64,000 nucleotides of DNA, from NCBI RefSeq assembly GCF_000172795.2, contig NZ_CP020947.1, forward strand, positions 375,001 through 439,000, given 5' to 3'. This DNA is from Rhizobium sp. CIAT894. Its GTDB lineage: Bacteria; Pseudomonadota; Alphaproteobacteria; Rhizobiales; Rhizobiaceae. Positions 45,087 to 55,766 of the stretch are shown piece after piece. The notes beneath the pieces were generated by a model that was not told the origin of the DNA, searched no databases, and was given only the letters and a program-made list of their open reading frames with translations. Position numbers and translations under genes: made by a program. Numbering within the stretch: position 1 is the stretch's first letter; the number at the start of each line of letters is the position of its first letter.

Positions 45087-47993
45087 TCATGCGGAGGAAT
45101 CGGCTTTCTTTTCGGCTGAAGGCGATGTCCGGGCTGTGGCGGCCGGCGCGATGATGCCGGAGGGCATGCGCTCACGCAGCTCGTCCTCCTCCTCGGCCAT
45201 GACGGCCTTCATCCGGGCGGTGATATTGGCGCGTTTGCTGTCGCCCGAGATCTTCTGTCCCACAAGGTCGGTGACGTAGAAGGTGTCGATCACCTTCTCG
45301 CCGAAGGTGGTGATGCGGGCCGACTGGATGTCGAGCGACAGATCGGAGAGTACGGCGGTGATTTCCGACAGGAGTCCCGGCCGGTCGAGGCATTCGACCT
45401 CGATGACGGTGAACTTGTTCGACAGGCTGTTGGTGATGTTGACCGACGGCGGAATGACGAAAGCCTTGCTTTTCTTGCGGTTGCGCGTGCGCGTGGCGAT
45501 GACCTCGGGCAGGCGCTTGCGCCCCGACAGCACATCCTCGATCATCCGGCCGATCGTGCCGGCCCGGCGCAGCTCGTCGGCATCGTCGGCAAATTCGCGG
45601 CTGACATGGATGGTGTCGAGCGCCCGTCCATCGGATGTCGTGAAGATCTGCGCATCGACGATGTTGGCCCCGGCCGCAGCGCAAGCGCCGGCGATGACGG
45701 CGAGCAGCCTGGGATGGTCGGGCGACAGCACGGTGATCTCGGTGATGGCGTGGAAACTGTCGGTTCGCACCATGGTGGCGAGCGCCTGGCCCGCCTTGTC
45801 GGCCTGACGGATGAAGTGGGCATGGCGGATCTGGTCTTCCAGCGGCACGGAGAGCAGATAGGGCTGGTAGTGCAGCTTGGTATAGGTATTGCGGTCCTTC
45901 TGGCTCCAGTCGGAAAGGGCGGCATGCAGCGCCTCGGCGGCGGCGTTGGCGCGCTCCTTGCGGGAAACCTCCGAAAAGCCGCCGGCGAGCAGCAGCTCGG
46001 TTTCGTAATAGAGCGTGCGCAGAAGCTGACCCTTCCAGCCGTTCCACACGCCCGGACCGACGGCGCGGATATCGCAGATCGTCAGGATCAGTAGCATCTT
46101 CAGCCGATCGAGCGACTGCACGCGGTCGGCGAAGTCGGTGATCGTCTTGCGGTCGGTGAGGTCGCGGGTCTGCGCCACCATCGACATGGTCAAATGTTCC
46201 TCGATCAGCCAGACGACGATCTCCGTCTGCTTCTGCGACAGGCCGAAGCGGGCGCAGAGCTTGCGGGCGACGCGGGCGCCGGCGATCGAATGATCCTCCA
46301 GGCGGCCCTTGGCGATGTCGTGCAGGAGAACGGCGACATAAAGCGCTTCGCGGTCCTCGATATTGGATATCAGCTTGTTGGCGAGCGGATGCAGATCCTC
46401 CGAGCGTGACTTGTCGATCTCGGAGAGAACGTCGACGGTGCGGATCAAATGTTCGTCGACCGTATAGTGGTGATACATGTTGAACTGCATCATCGCGACG
46501 ATCTTGCCGAATTCGGGGATGAAGCGGCCGAGCACGCCGGCCTCGTTCATCCGGCGCAGGATGAGCGCGGGATCGCGTTTCGACGTCAGGATCGACATGA
46601 ACAGCCGGTTCGCCTCGTCGTTTTCCCTGAGCCTGTTGTCGATCAGGGAAAGCGAACGGGTGACGCGTTTCAGCGCGTCCGGATGAAATTCCAGCCCGTT
46701 GATGTCGGCGACGTGGAAGAGCCGGAGGATGCTGACCGGATCGCGCTTGAACACCTCGGGATCGGCAAGCGCGATGCGTCCGCGGTCTTCGACGAATTCG
46801 ACGCTGCCGGCGATTTTGCGATTTCGGTGGGTGAAGCGGCTGATGACGCCGGTAAGGCCGGGGATGGATTTGGCCTGCTGGTCTTCGAGCGCGGCGCAGA
46901 GGATGCGGGTGAGGTCGCCGACATCCTTGGCGACGAGGAAATAGTGCTTCATGAAGCGCTCGACGGCCGAAAGGCCCGGGCGGGTGTGATAGCCGAAGGC
47001 CTCGGCGATCTCGCGCTGGATGTCGAAGGACAGGCGCTCCTCGGCCTTGCCTGTCAGGAAGTGCATGTGGCAGCGCACCGCCCACAGGAAATCGTCGGCT
47101 TTTTCAAGCAGACGGTATTCGTGTTTCGACAGCACGCCGAGCTTGACCAGTTCCGCCTGGTCGCGCACGTGATAATAATATTTGGAGATCCAGAACAGCG
47201 TGTGCAGGTCGCGAAGCCCGCCCTTGCCTTCCTTGACGTTCGGCTCGACCAGATAGCGCGTATCGCCCGCCTTGCGGTGGCGCTCATCGCGCTCGGCAAG
47301 CTTGGCGGCGATGAATTCCGGGCCGGTGCCGGTGACGATTTCCTTGTCGAAGCGGGTCTCGAGCTGGGTTTCCAGCCGCTGCAGGCCGCAGATATAGCGC
47401 ATCTCCAGAATGGCGGTGCGGATTGTCATGTCGGATTTGGAAAGCGCGATGCATTCCTCCACCGTGCGGGTGGCGTGGCCGACCTTGAAGCCCATGTCCC
47501 AGAGCACATAGAGCATGAATTCGACCGCCTTGTGCGTCTCGTCCGCCGGCTTCGGCAGGAAGAGGAAAAGCAGGTCGATATCGGAGCCCGGCGCCAGCGT
47601 GTCGCGGCCGTAGCCGCCGACGGCGGTGACGGCGAATTTGTCCTTCTGCTGCGGAAAGATATGGGCGGTGGCGAAATGATAGAGGACGGAGATGATCTGG
47701 TCCTGCAGCCAGGAAATCCGGTAGGCGCAGTTCAGCCCGCCGCCGTCGGCCAATAGTGCGGCCCGCGCCTTCTGCCGGCCCTCCGTGCTGGCCTTTTTCA
47801 GGGCGGCGAGAAGGTCGGCGCGCAGGACGTCCGGCCGGTTGCGGTTGGCCTCGGCAATGGCGTCGCACTGCTTCCGCAGCAGCTCGACGTCGAGGATGTC
47901 GGAGAAATCGAGGTTGCGCATCGCTGTCGCCGGGGCGGTTTCCTGTTCATGCCGGGCGGCCTGATCCGGGCTCGCCTCACGTTTCGTCTGCAT
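45087..47993 (-). CDS. glnD: GlnD, PII uridylyltransferase/uridylyl-removing enzyme
   Basis: This 968-residue nitrogen sensor modifies PII proteins according to glutamine level. The nucleotidyltransferase domain ([18 protein letters not shown]) is followed by an HD hydrolase domain ([20 protein letters not shown]) and two ACT domains near the C-terminus ([40 protein letters not shown]). The N-terminal 25 residues are variable. It lies between mutS and murJ. Confidence 0.97.
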   Translation of the reverse strand: MQTKREASPDQAARHEQETAPATAMRNLDFSDILDVELLRKQCDAIAEANRNRPDVLRADLLAALKKASTEGRQKARAALLADGGGLNCAYRISWLQDQIISVLYHFATAHIFPQQKDKFAVTAVGGYGRDTLAPGSDIDLLFLFLPKPADETHKAVEFMLYVLWDMGFKVGHATRTVEECIALSKSDMTIRTAILEMRYICGLQRLETQLETRFDKEIVTGTGPEFIAAKLAERDERHRKAGDTRYLVEPNVKEGKGGLRDLHTLFWISKYYYHVRDQAELVKLGVLSKHEYRLLEKADDFLWAVRCHMHFLTGKAEERLSFDIQREIAEAFGYHTRPGLSAVERFMKHYFLVAKDVGDLTRILCAALEDQQAKSIPGLTGVISRFTHRNRKIAGSVEFVEDRGRIALADPEVFKRDPVSILRLFHVADINGLEFHPDALKRVTRSLSLIDNRLRENDEANRLFMSILTSKRDPALILRRMNEAGVLGRFIPEFGKIVAMMQFNMYHHYTVDEHLIRTVDVLSEIDKSRSEDLHPLANKLISNIEDREALYVAVLLHDIAKGRLEDHSIAGARVARKLCARFGLSQKQTEIVVWLIEEHLTMSMVAQTRDLTDRKTITDFADRVQSLDRLKMLLILTICDIRAVGPGVWNGWKGQLLRTLYYETELLLAGGFSEVSRKERANAAAEALHAALSDWSQKDRNTYTKLHYQPYLLSVPLEDQIRHAHFIRQADKAGQALATMVRTDSFHAITEITVLSPDHPRLLAVIAGACAAAGANIVDAQIFTTSDGRALDTIHVSREFADDADELRRAGTIGRMIEDVLSGRKRLPEVIATRTRNRKKSKAFVIPPSVNITNSLSNKFTVIEVECLDRPGLLSEITAVLSDLSLDIQSARITTFGEKVIDTFYVTDLVGQKISGDSKRANITARMKAVMAEEEDELRERMPSGIIAPAATARTSPSAEKKADSSA

Positions 47994-48101
47994 GCGCTAT
48001 AACCCCTTTGCCCCGCGATTGACACGGGCTCTCATACTGCAAGAACCTTTAAATTTGGCGAAATGGTGTTGGTAAGCCGCGCAACAGCTTTCCCGAAAAG
48101 C

Positions 48102-48377
48102 TCAGCTGGCAGCCCGTGCGTTCAGCAAATACAGCACCTGCCGCGTCTCGCTCATGATCTCCTCGAGCGATTGCCTGTCGCATTCGCGATAGCCCGCCTT
48201 GGCGATCGACGTTGCGAGCTCCGAGATCATAGCGCAGCAGCGGGTGATTTTCAGCATGCCGATTGGCGAGGTCCAGCCGCGCGCATTGCGATCCTCGTCG
48301 GCGCGCCGCATCGTGTCGAGCATGGAGCAGATGAGCGAGAGACGCTCGGTTTCTCGAACCAATTTTTCCATGAACAT
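48102..48377 (-). CDS. Small hypothetical protein between mutS and glnD
   Basis: This 91-residue, mostly helical protein starts MFMEKLVRETERLSLI and contains three cysteines (Cys17, 47, 48 approximately). I recognise no family. It begins 11 bp after the mutS stop on the same strand, with no convincing ribosome site, so translational coupling is possible. A second ATG at 48371 would shorten it by two residues. Its reality rests on size, position and normal composition only. Confidence 0.5.
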   Translation of the reverse strand: MFMEKLVRETERLSLICSMLDTMRRADEDRNARGWTSPIGMLKITRCCAMISELATSIAKAGYRECDRQSLEEIMSETRQVLYLLNARAAS

Positions 48378-48388
48378 CGGTTGCGCCC

Positions 48389-51115
48389 CTATTTCAGCTT
48401 CTTCTTGAGGTCGTAAAGCGCGTCCATTGCCTCGCGCGGCGTCATGTCGTCGAGGCTCATCGCTTTCAGCGCCTCCTCCACCTTGGAGGGGCCGCGGACG
48501 GTGTCCTCGCGGCGCACCGCCACCTGGAAGAGCGGCAGGTCGTCGATCAGCTGGCTCGCCGGGTTTTTGCGGTCGGCATCCTCCAGGCGGGTGAGCACGT
48601 CGCGGGCTCGTGTCACGACCGAGGCCGGAAGCCCGGCAAGCCTGGCCACCTGGATGCCGTAGGAGCGGTCCGCCGCACCCGGCCCGACCTCATGCAGGAA
48701 GATGACGTCGCCGTCCCATTCCTTGACGCGCATGGTCGCGTTCGATAGCCGGCCAAGTTTTTCCGAAAGCACGGTCAACTCGTGGAAATGCGTGGCGAAC
48801 AGGCCGCGGCAGCGATTGCCCTCATGCAGATGTTCGACGGAGGCCCAGGCGATCGACAGGCCGTCGAAGGTGGCGGTGCCGCGGCCGATTTCATCGAGAA
48901 TGACGAGCGAGCGGTCGCTCGCCTGATTGAGGATCGCTGCGGTTTCGACCATCTCGACCATGAAGGTGGAGCGCCCACGCGCCAGGTCGTCGGAGGCGCC
49001 GACGCGCGAGAAAAGCCGATCGACGATGCCGATATGGGCCGATGCCGCCGGCACGAAAGAGCCCATCTGCGCTAGGATCGCGATCAGCGCGTTCTGCCGC
49101 AGGAAGGTTGACTTGCCGCCCATATTCGGCCCGGTCAGCAGCCAGATCGCGCCGTCCTTGTCGCCTGTTTTCGGCGACAGGTCGCAATTGTTGGCGACGA
49201 AGGGGCCGCCTGCCTGCCGCCGCAGCGCCTGCTCGACCACAGGATGGCGTCCGCCTTCGATCGCAAACATCTTCGAGCCGTCGACCTGCGGGCGGCAATA
49301 GGCCTGCTCTTCGGCGAGCAGCGCCAGGCTGGCGGCGACGTCGATGACGGCAAGCGCCCGGGCGCCCGATTTGATCGCTTCGGCTTCCGCAACCACGGCT
49401 GCCGTCATCCTGTCGAAGGCGGCAAGCTCGATCGTCAGCGCCCGATCGGCGGCGTTGGCGATGCGGCTTTCGAGATCGGCAAGCTCGGTGGTGGTGAAGC
49501 GCATCGCGCTCGCCATCGTCTGACGATGGATGAAGCGCGCCTTTGCTTCCGCCGTGTCCGTCATCGGCGAGGCATTGCCGGCCGTCACTTCGATGAAATA
49601 GCCGAGGATGTTGTTGTGCTTGATCTTCAGCGACCGGATGCCGGTCTCCTCGGCATATTGCAGTTGCAGCCCGGCGATCACCCGGCGCGACTGGTCGCGC
49701 AGCGCCCGAACCTCGTCGAGCTCGGCGCTGGCGCCGTCGCGCAGGAAGCCGCCGTCGCGCTTCAGCAGCGGCAATTCGTCGGCGAGCGTCTCGGCCAGCA
49801 GCTTTTCCAGGCCCGCCGGAAGGGCCTGCAGCCCGGACAGCGCCTGACCAAGTTCTTCCGGCAGCATCGCGCCTGCGAGCAGATCGGCAAGTCCGCCGGC
49901 CGCCTGCAGGCCCTGGCGGATCGCCCAGAGATCGCGCGGGCCGCCGCGCTCGAGCGCCAGACGCGACAGGGCCCGCGGCATGTCGGGCACATGTTTCAGC
50001 GTATCGCGCAGATTGCCGCAGAGCAGGGGTTCGTCGATCAGGAAGCCGATCGAATCGAGCCGGGCATTGATGCGGGCAGGATCGGTCAGCGGTGACATCA
50101 GCCGCTCGGCGAGAAGCCGTGCGCCGCCACCGGTGATCGTGCGGTCGATCGCCTTCAGCAGCGAGCCGTTGCGATCGCCCGACAGCGTGCGGGCCAGTTC
50201 CAGATTGGCGCGCGTGGCCGGGTCGATGAACAACGTCGACGCCGCACTTTCACGCTCCGGCTTGCCAAGCGGCGGCCGCTCGGCGATCTGGGTCTTTTCG
50301 ACATAGGCGACGGCGGCGGCCGCCGCCGCCAGCTCGGCGCGGGAAAAAGTGCCGAATCCGTCGAGTGTGGCGACGCCGAAATAACGCGCGATCCGGCCTT
50401 CGGCGCTGGCGCTGTCGAAGAGCACGGCCGGCTGCGGCACCGCGGTGCGGCCGAGCACGTCGAAGACCGGCTTGAGTTCCGGATCGTGGAAGATCGTGTC
50501 GGGCAGGATGAGCTCGCGCGGATCGATGCGCAGGATATCGGCAAGCAGCCGCGAGGCCTCGGTCTCGGCGAGCCGGAAGACGCCGGTGGAAATATCGATC
50601 CAGGCGAGCGCCAGCAAGGGTTCGGCCGCGCCGCGAATGCGGGTGAGCGCCATCAGATAGTTGGATTCCGAGGGCGACAGCAGTTTTTCCTCGGTGATCG
50701 TGCCCGGTGTGACCAGGCGGACGACGTCGCGCTTGACGACGGATTTGCCGCCGCGTTTTTTCGCTTCGGCAGGATCCTCGATCTGCTCGCAGACGGCGAC
50801 GCGGAAGCCGAGTGAAATCAGTTTCTGCAGATAGTCGTCGGCCGCATGCACCGGAACGCCGCACATCGGGATATCCTGGCCCATGTGCTGGCCGCGCTTC
50901 GTCAGCGTGATGCCGAGTGCGCGCGAGGCTTCCAGCGCATCTTCGAAGAACAGCTCGTAGAAGTCACCCATGCGATAGAAGAGCAGCGAACCCGGATTGT
51001 TCGCCTTGATCTCGATATATTGCTCCATCATCGGCGTCGCCGAGGCACGGCTTTCCGCCGTGGCAAGCTCGGCAGCCGAAAAGGCTTCATTCTCTGTGTC
51101 TATTCGTGCGTTCAC
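48389..51115 (-). CDS. mutS: MutS, DNA mismatch recognition protein
   Basis: This 908-residue mismatch-repair ATPase has the N-terminal mismatch-binding region ([20 protein letters not shown]). The C-terminal ATPase shows Walker [14 protein letters not shown], the [13 protein letters not shown] motif and THFHELT. It is divergent from tme across 113 bp. Confidence 0.97.
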   Translation of the reverse strand: MNARIDTENEAFSAAELATAESRASATPMMEQYIEIKANNPGSLLFYRMGDFYELFFEDALEASRALGITLTKRGQHMGQDIPMCGVPVHAADDYLQKLISLGFRVAVCEQIEDPAEAKKRGGKSVVKRDVVRLVTPGTITEEKLLSPSESNYLMALTRIRGAAEPLLALAWIDISTGVFRLAETEASRLLADILRIDPRELILPDTIFHDPELKPVFDVLGRTAVPQPAVLFDSASAEGRIARYFGVATLDGFGTFSRAELAAAAAAVAYVEKTQIAERPPLGKPERESAASTLFIDPATRANLELARTLSGDRNGSLLKAIDRTITGGGARLLAERLMSPLTDPARINARLDSIGFLIDEPLLCGNLRDTLKHVPDMPRALSRLALERGGPRDLWAIRQGLQAAGGLADLLAGAMLPEELGQALSGLQALPAGLEKLLAETLADELPLLKRDGGFLRDGASAELDEVRALRDQSRRVIAGLQLQYAEETGIRSLKIKHNNILGYFIEVTAGNASPMTDTAEAKARFIHRQTMASAMRFTTTELADLESRIANAADRALTIELAAFDRMTAAVVAEAEAIKSGARALAVIDVAASLALLAEEQAYCRPQVDGSKMFAIEGGRHPVVEQALRRQAGGPFVANNCDLSPKTGDKDGAIWLLTGPNMGGKSTFLRQNALIAILAQMGSFVPAASAHIGIVDRLFSRVGASDDLARGRSTFMVEMVETAAILNQASDRSLVILDEIGRGTATFDGLSIAWASVEHLHEGNRCRGLFATHFHELTVLSEKLGRLSNATMRVKEWDGDVIFLHEVGPGAADRSYGIQVARLAGLPASVVTRARDVLTRLEDADRKNPASQLIDDLPLFQVAVRREDTVRGPSKVEEALKAMSLDDMTPREAMDALYDLKKKLK

Positions 51116-51228
51116 GGAGGTGCAGTTTTTCCCAAAAAAACAGGTGCCAACCCTATCCGCGCGCCGCTATAGATGACAACAGCATTTGAGGAACAGCAAA
51201 GCGTCGCCCACAGGACGTTGGAGGATTT

Positions 51229-53511
51229 ATGCCCGATATCGATAAGAAGGACCGGCCGGTGACCTCTGTTACCGACCAGGAGGCGCTCGAATTTCACGCC
51301 ATGGGCCGGCCCGGCAAGCTGGAAGTCGTCCCGACCAAGCCGATGGCGACGCAGCGCGACCTGTCGCTTGCCTATTCGCCGGGGGTGGCCGTTCCGGTCA
51401 AGGCGATCGCCGCCGATCCGCAGACCGCCTACGACTATACCGCCCGCGGCAACATGGTCGCCGTCATATCGAACGGCACTGCGATTCTCGGGCTCGGCAA
51501 TCTCGGTGCGCTCGCCTCCAAGCCGGTCATGGAAGGCAAGTCGGTGCTGTTCAAGCGCTTCGCCGACGTCGATTCCATCGACCTCGAAATCGATACCGAA
51601 AATGTCGACGAGTTCATCAATTGCGTGCGCTTCCTCGGTCCCTCCTTCGGCGGTATCAACCTCGAGGATATCAAGGCGCCGGATTGTTTCGTCATCGAAA
51701 GCCGGCTTCGCGAGCTGATGGACATTCCGGTCTTCCATGACGACCAGCATGGAACGGCGATCATCGCCGCTGCCGGCCTGATCAACGCGCTGGAGCTGAC
51801 CGGCCGCGACCTGAAGACGACGAAGCTCGTCTGCAACGGGGCGGGCGCTGCGGCGATCGCCTGCGTCGAACTCATCAAGGCGATGGGCTTTGCGCCTGAC
51901 AATATCATCCTCTGCGACACCAAGGGGGTTATCTACCAAGGCCGCACCGAGGGCATGAACCAGTGGAAATCGGCGCATGCGGCAAAGACCGACACGCGCA
52001 CGCTGGAAGAGGCGATGGTGGGCGCCGACGTCATTTTCGGCCTGTCGCAGAAGGGTGCGTTTTCGGCGGAGATGATCCGCTCGATGGCGGACCGGCCGAT
52101 CATCTTCGCCATGGCCAATCCCGATCCCGAGATCACGCCGGAGGAGGTCGCCCGCATCCGCGACGACGCCATCATGGCGACCGGCCGTTCGGACTATCCG
52201 AACCAGGTCAACAACGTCCTCGGCTTTCCCTATATTTTCCGCGGCGCGCTCGATGTCCGTGCTTCCACCATCAACGATGCGATGAAGATCGCCGCCGTCA
52301 AGGCGCTGGCAAACCTCGCCCGCGAGGACGTGCCGGATGACGTGGTCGCCGCCTACCAGGGCAACCGGCCGCGCTTCGGCGCGCAATACATCATTCCCGT
52401 TCCTTTCGATCCGCGCCTGATCTCGGCGATCCCGGTGGCGGTCGCGGAAGCCGCGATCGAGAGCGGCGTCGCCCGCAAGGTCATCACCGACATGGCGGGT
52501 TACGCCCGCGAGCTTTCGGCGCGCCGCGATCCGATCGCCTCGACGCTCGCCAGCCTCTACGAGCGCGTTCGCCGCCGCCCGAAGCGGATCGTCTTTGCCG
52601 AGGCCGAGGAAGAACAGGTCCTGCGCGCAGCACTCTCCTACGCCAACCAGCAGCTCGGCACCGCCATCCTGCTCGGCCGCGAGGACCTGATCCGGGCGAC
52701 GGCCGAGCGCGCCGGCATCGATCTCAGCCGCCCGGGCCTTGAAATCGTCAATGCCCGTATCTCGACTCGGGTCGAGGCCTATATCGATTATCTCTATGCC
52801 AGGCTGCAGCGGCAGGGTTATCTGCATCGCGACGCCCAGCGGCTGATCCATAACGACCGCAACCATTTCGCCGCCACCATGGTGGCGCTCGGCGATGCCG
52901 ACGGTATGGTGACGGGCATCACCCGCAACTATTCGACGGCACTCGAGGATGTGCGCCGCTGCATCGACGAGAAGCCCGGCCACCGCGTCATCGGCGTGTC
53001 GCTCGCGCTTTGCCGCGGCCGCACCGTCTTCGTTGCCGATACGGCTGTGCACGACATGCCGACGGCCGAGCAGCTTGCCGATATCGCCGAGGAAGCCGCC
53101 GGTCTCGCAAGGCGCATGGGGTATCCGCCGCGTGTCGCCATGCTTGCCTATTCCACCTTCGGCCATCCCTCGGGCGAACGCTCCGAGCGGGTGCGCGAGG
53201 CGGTGAAGATCCTCGACAGGCGCCGCGTCGATTTCGAATATGACGGCGAGATGGCCGCCGATGTCGCCCTGAACCGCAAGGTGATGGAGCAATATCCTTT
53301 CTGCCGCCTCTCCGGCCCGGCCAATGTGCTTGTTATGCCGGCCTTCCACTCGGCCTCGATCTCGACGAAGATGCTGCAGGAACTCGGCGGCTCCACGGTC
53401 ATCGGCCCGATCCTGGTCGGCCTCGACAAGCCGGTGCAGATCACTTCGATGGGCGCCAAGGATTCCGACATCGTCAACATGGCGGCGATCGCTGCCTATG
53501 GCGGCTCGTAA
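51229..53511 (+). CDS. tme: NADP-dependent malic enzyme with phosphotransacetylase-like C-terminus
   Basis: This 760-residue MaeB-type protein decarboxylates malate to pyruvate. The N-terminal malic enzyme part (about 1-430) has YSPGVAVPV, DIPVFHDDQHGTA and the NAD(P) site VCNGAGAAAIACVE. The C-terminal third (about 440-760) resembles phosphotransacetylase and is regulatory rather than catalytic. The mutS-malic enzyme-olsB neighbourhood is the one that carries tme in Sinorhizobium meliloti, so I use that symbol; Dme is the paralogue to exclude. Confidence 0.9.
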   Translation: MPDIDKKDRPVTSVTDQEALEFHAMGRPGKLEVVPTKPMATQRDLSLAYSPGVAVPVKAIAADPQTAYDYTARGNMVAVISNGTAILGLGNLGALASKPVMEGKSVLFKRFADVDSIDLEIDTENVDEFINCVRFLGPSFGGINLEDIKAPDCFVIESRLRELMDIPVFHDDQHGTAIIAAAGLINALELTGRDLKTTKLVCNGAGAAAIACVELIKAMGFAPDNIILCDTKGVIYQGRTEGMNQWKSAHAAKTDTRTLEEAMVGADVIFGLSQKGAFSAEMIRSMADRPIIFAMANPDPEITPEEVARIRDDAIMATGRSDYPNQVNNVLGFPYIFRGALDVRASTINDAMKIAAVKALANLAREDVPDDVVAAYQGNRPRFGAQYIIPVPFDPRLISAIPVAVAEAAIESGVARKVITDMAGYARELSARRDPIASTLASLYERVRRRPKRIVFAEAEEEQVLRAALSYANQQLGTAILLGREDLIRATAERAGIDLSRPGLEIVNARISTRVEAYIDYLYARLQRQGYLHRDAQRLIHNDRNHFAATMVALGDADGMVTGITRNYSTALEDVRRCIDEKPGHRVIGVSLALCRGRTVFVADTAVHDMPTAEQLADIAEEAAGLARRMGYPPRVAMLAYSTFGHPSGERSERVREAVKILDRRRVDFEYDGEMAADVALNRKVMEQYPFCRLSGPANVLVMPAFHSASISTKMLQELGGSTVIGPILVGLDKPVQITSMGAKDSDIVNMAAIAAYGGS

Positions 53512-53542
53512 ACCTTATCCTGTCCGCATAAGAGACGGCATT

Positions 53543-53582
53543 CAGTGCCCGGCCGACAGTGCGTCGGCCGGGCACTGGTTTT
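53543..53582 (+). terminator. Strong rho-independent terminator after tme
   Basis: A perfect 15-bp stem (CAGTGCCCGGCCGAC at 53543-53557 with its complement at 53563-53577) surrounds an AGTGC loop and is followed by GTTTTT. Confidence 0.92.
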
Positions 53583-53768
53583 TGCGGATTATTCCACAGC
53601 TTTCAGCTCGCGCGCCTCAGGACGTTCAGGCCGCTGTCCATAAGTCATACTTTTGATACAATAATCTCTTACGCGGCATGAATTGCCCGCCCGGACTTTG
53701 AAAGAGTGACGGGCAATTGACGGTTTTGCTGCTCGATTGTTTAATATTTCATCACCGGGTTGGGTTCC

Positions 53769-54758
53769 ATGGCAGAAGACGCATCCCACACTTTCGTCGC
53801 CCGATTTCAGGGGCCGACTTTCGACGATATGGTCGAGGCCCTGACCAGAGGATTTGGTTCGCTCGACGCGTGGCGTACCGGCCGGGAGAAACCGCTCGAC
53901 TGGAAGGTCGGGTTTTGGGGTGATGAAGGGCTGTCGCTGGTCAGCAACCAGGATACCGGCGACTGGGGTGCAAGAACGGCGCACGGAACGCCGGAAACTC
54001 TGGCAATCGTCGTTCCGCGCACGGGTGCCCTCAATGTCGGGTTTGGTCGCACGGTGGTCGAAGCGACGCCCGGGCGGCTGCTATTGATGAACAATCTCGA
54101 GTCGGATTGGGTTTCCATAGGAGCCGCGCCTCACCGGTCGGACACGCTCAGTCTGAACTGGACAATCCTGGCCCAGGCCGTCGCCGCCATATTCGAGAGG
54201 CCTCTGATCGGGGCAATGGAATTGCTGCCCGTCATTGATTTTTCTACGGCAGCGGGACAGTTGTTCGGCAATCTGGTGCAAACGATCATCCTCGGCATGC
54301 GCAACAACGGGCCGCTGCTTCACTCGCCAATCGCCATGTCGAACCTGACCCAGGCACTTGCCGATCTCGTGGTGCGCCTGATTCCCAACCGGCTGTCGCA
54401 TCTGCTCGACAACAAAATCCATCTGATAGCGCCGCGGCATGTCCGTCGAGCCATTGATTTCATGTATGCGAACATCGCCCAGCCGTTGACGATGCAGAGT
54501 GTCGCGGAGGCGGCAGGCGTTTCCATTCGCTCTCTTGAAGTCGGTTTTCGTGACTTCAAGGGAACGACGCCGGCAGCCTATCTGAGATCACTCCGCCTGC
54601 ATGCTGCCCGAGAGGATCTCCGCGATCCTTTGAACCGACAGCCGTTGCGCGACATCTGCCTGAAGTGGGGATTCTTTCACTTTGGCCGTTTTTCGGCACT
54701 CTATCGGGCGGCGTATGGGGAGAACCCATCGGACACGAGGAGGCGATCCGGCGGATGA
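53769..54758 (+). CDS. AraC-family transcriptional regulator
   Basis: This protein of about 329 residues has a C-terminal pair of helix-turn-helix motifs typical of AraC (YANIAQPLTMQSVAEAAGVS; then QPLRDICLKWGFFHFGRFSALYR). The N-terminal 200 residues resemble the AraC-binding-like sensor domain. The ATG at 53769 has a weak ribosome site; a TTG three codons earlier is possible. It is lower in GC than its neighbours and sits between tme and olsB, which are adjacent in S. meliloti as I recall, so it may be acquired. Target and effector unknown. Confidence 0.88.
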   Translation: MAEDASHTFVARFQGPTFDDMVEALTRGFGSLDAWRTGREKPLDWKVGFWGDEGLSLVSNQDTGDWGARTAHGTPETLAIVVPRTGALNVGFGRTVVEATPGRLLLMNNLESDWVSIGAAPHRSDTLSLNWTILAQAVAAIFERPLIGAMELLPVIDFSTAAGQLFGNLVQTIILGMRNNGPLLHSPIAMSNLTQALADLVVRLIPNRLSHLLDNKIHLIAPRHVRRAIDFMYANIAQPLTMQSVAEAAGVSIRSLEVGFRDFKGTTPAAYLRSLRLHAAREDLRDPLNRQPLRDICLKWGFFHFGRFSALYRAAYGENPSDTRRRSGG

Positions 54759-54779
54759 GGCCACCGCCGGCGACATGCG

Positions 54780-55658
54780 TCAGCTCGCGAAGCGGCCGGC
54801 GTCGGCGCCGTAATAATTCAGGTAGCGGTCGGAAATGCTCGAGATCGGCAGCACGATCAGCACGTCGGTCGTGTTGAAGGCATGATCGACGACGGCGCTG
54901 GAGCCGACCATCGCGCCGAGGCGCAGATAACCCTTGATGAGCGGCGGCAGGGCCATCAGCGCCCGCTTCGGGTTGATGGCCTCGACCGGCATCAGATCCA
55001 TGTTGCGGGCGAGATCCGGCAGAGCCCCGACGGCCCATTCGTCCTTCGCCAGCACATTGTGGTAGAGGAAAGACAGCGCCAGCGCATGACTTTCGAGATA
55101 GACGCCGGGGAACGAGGCGCAGCCGAACATGGCGCTGACGCCATGCTTCAGCGCATAGGCCCAGTTGCCCTGCCACAGCAGCTCGACGGTGCGCTTGGTG
55201 CGGTATTCCGGCAGCACGCAGGAACGGCCGAGTTCCATGAAGCGCTTGTCCGGATGTTTGGCGATCAGGCTCTCGATCTCGAATTCGGAAGCCGAGTAAA
55301 AACCGCCATTGGCGATGGCGACATCCTGGCGCAACAGCCGGTAGGTGCCGACGATCTGGTCTTCGGGATCGCCCTCGATCGAGCGGTCGAGAACGAGAAG
55401 ATGGTCGCAGAAAGCGTCATAGGCATCGACATCTCGCTGGCGGCGCATGGCATCCAGCGGCAGCTGCGCCTTCATTTCGTCGACGAAAACCCGGTAGCGC
55501 ACGGCCTGGGCGGCATCGATCTCGCGCGCCGTGCGGGCAAGGCGGGTTTCCAGATTGCCGATGCGGCCCAGAATATCGCCGTCCTTTTGCGCAGCCGCCG
55601 TCGAGGGCCGTACAGCCTCCGCGGTGGTGTCACGATTCAGGATGTCGATGGCGGACAT
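54780..55658 (-). CDS. olsB: OlsB-like L-ornithine N-alpha-acyltransferase
   Basis: This 292-residue GNAT-like acyltransferase transfers a 3-hydroxyacyl chain from ACP to ornithine, the first step in ornithine-lipid synthesis. Family blocks are RYRVFVDEMKAQL, FMELGRSCVLPEYRTKRTVE and MFGCASFPGV. Ornithine lipids are made under phosphate limitation in rhizobia. The gene ends 21 bp after the convergent AraC gene stop. The neighbourhood matches that of olsB next to tme in Sinorhizobium. Confidence 0.88.
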   Translation of the reverse strand: MSAIDILNRDTTAEAVRPSTAAAQKDGDILGRIGNLETRLARTAREIDAAQAVRYRVFVDEMKAQLPLDAMRRQRDVDAYDAFCDHLLVLDRSIEGDPEDQIVGTYRLLRQDVAIANGGFYSASEFEIESLIAKHPDKRFMELGRSCVLPEYRTKRTVELLWQGNWAYALKHGVSAMFGCASFPGVYLESHALALSFLYHNVLAKDEWAVGALPDLARNMDLMPVEAINPKRALMALPPLIKGYLRLGAMVGSSAVVDHAFNTTDVLIVLPISSISDRYLNYYGADAGRFAS

Positions 55659-55766
55659 GACGATTCTCCCGTTGCCGGCTTATCGACGCCATAAAACACT
55701 TCTCTGCGACAGGAAAGTGACATATTGAATTTCCCGGCGCAAGAAGCGGGCCGGTCCCGCGGCACG

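Noticed and set aside
51112..53349. Long minus-strand open frame of 745 codons
   Set aside because: Antisense shadow of the tme malic enzyme gene; no recognisable protein features.
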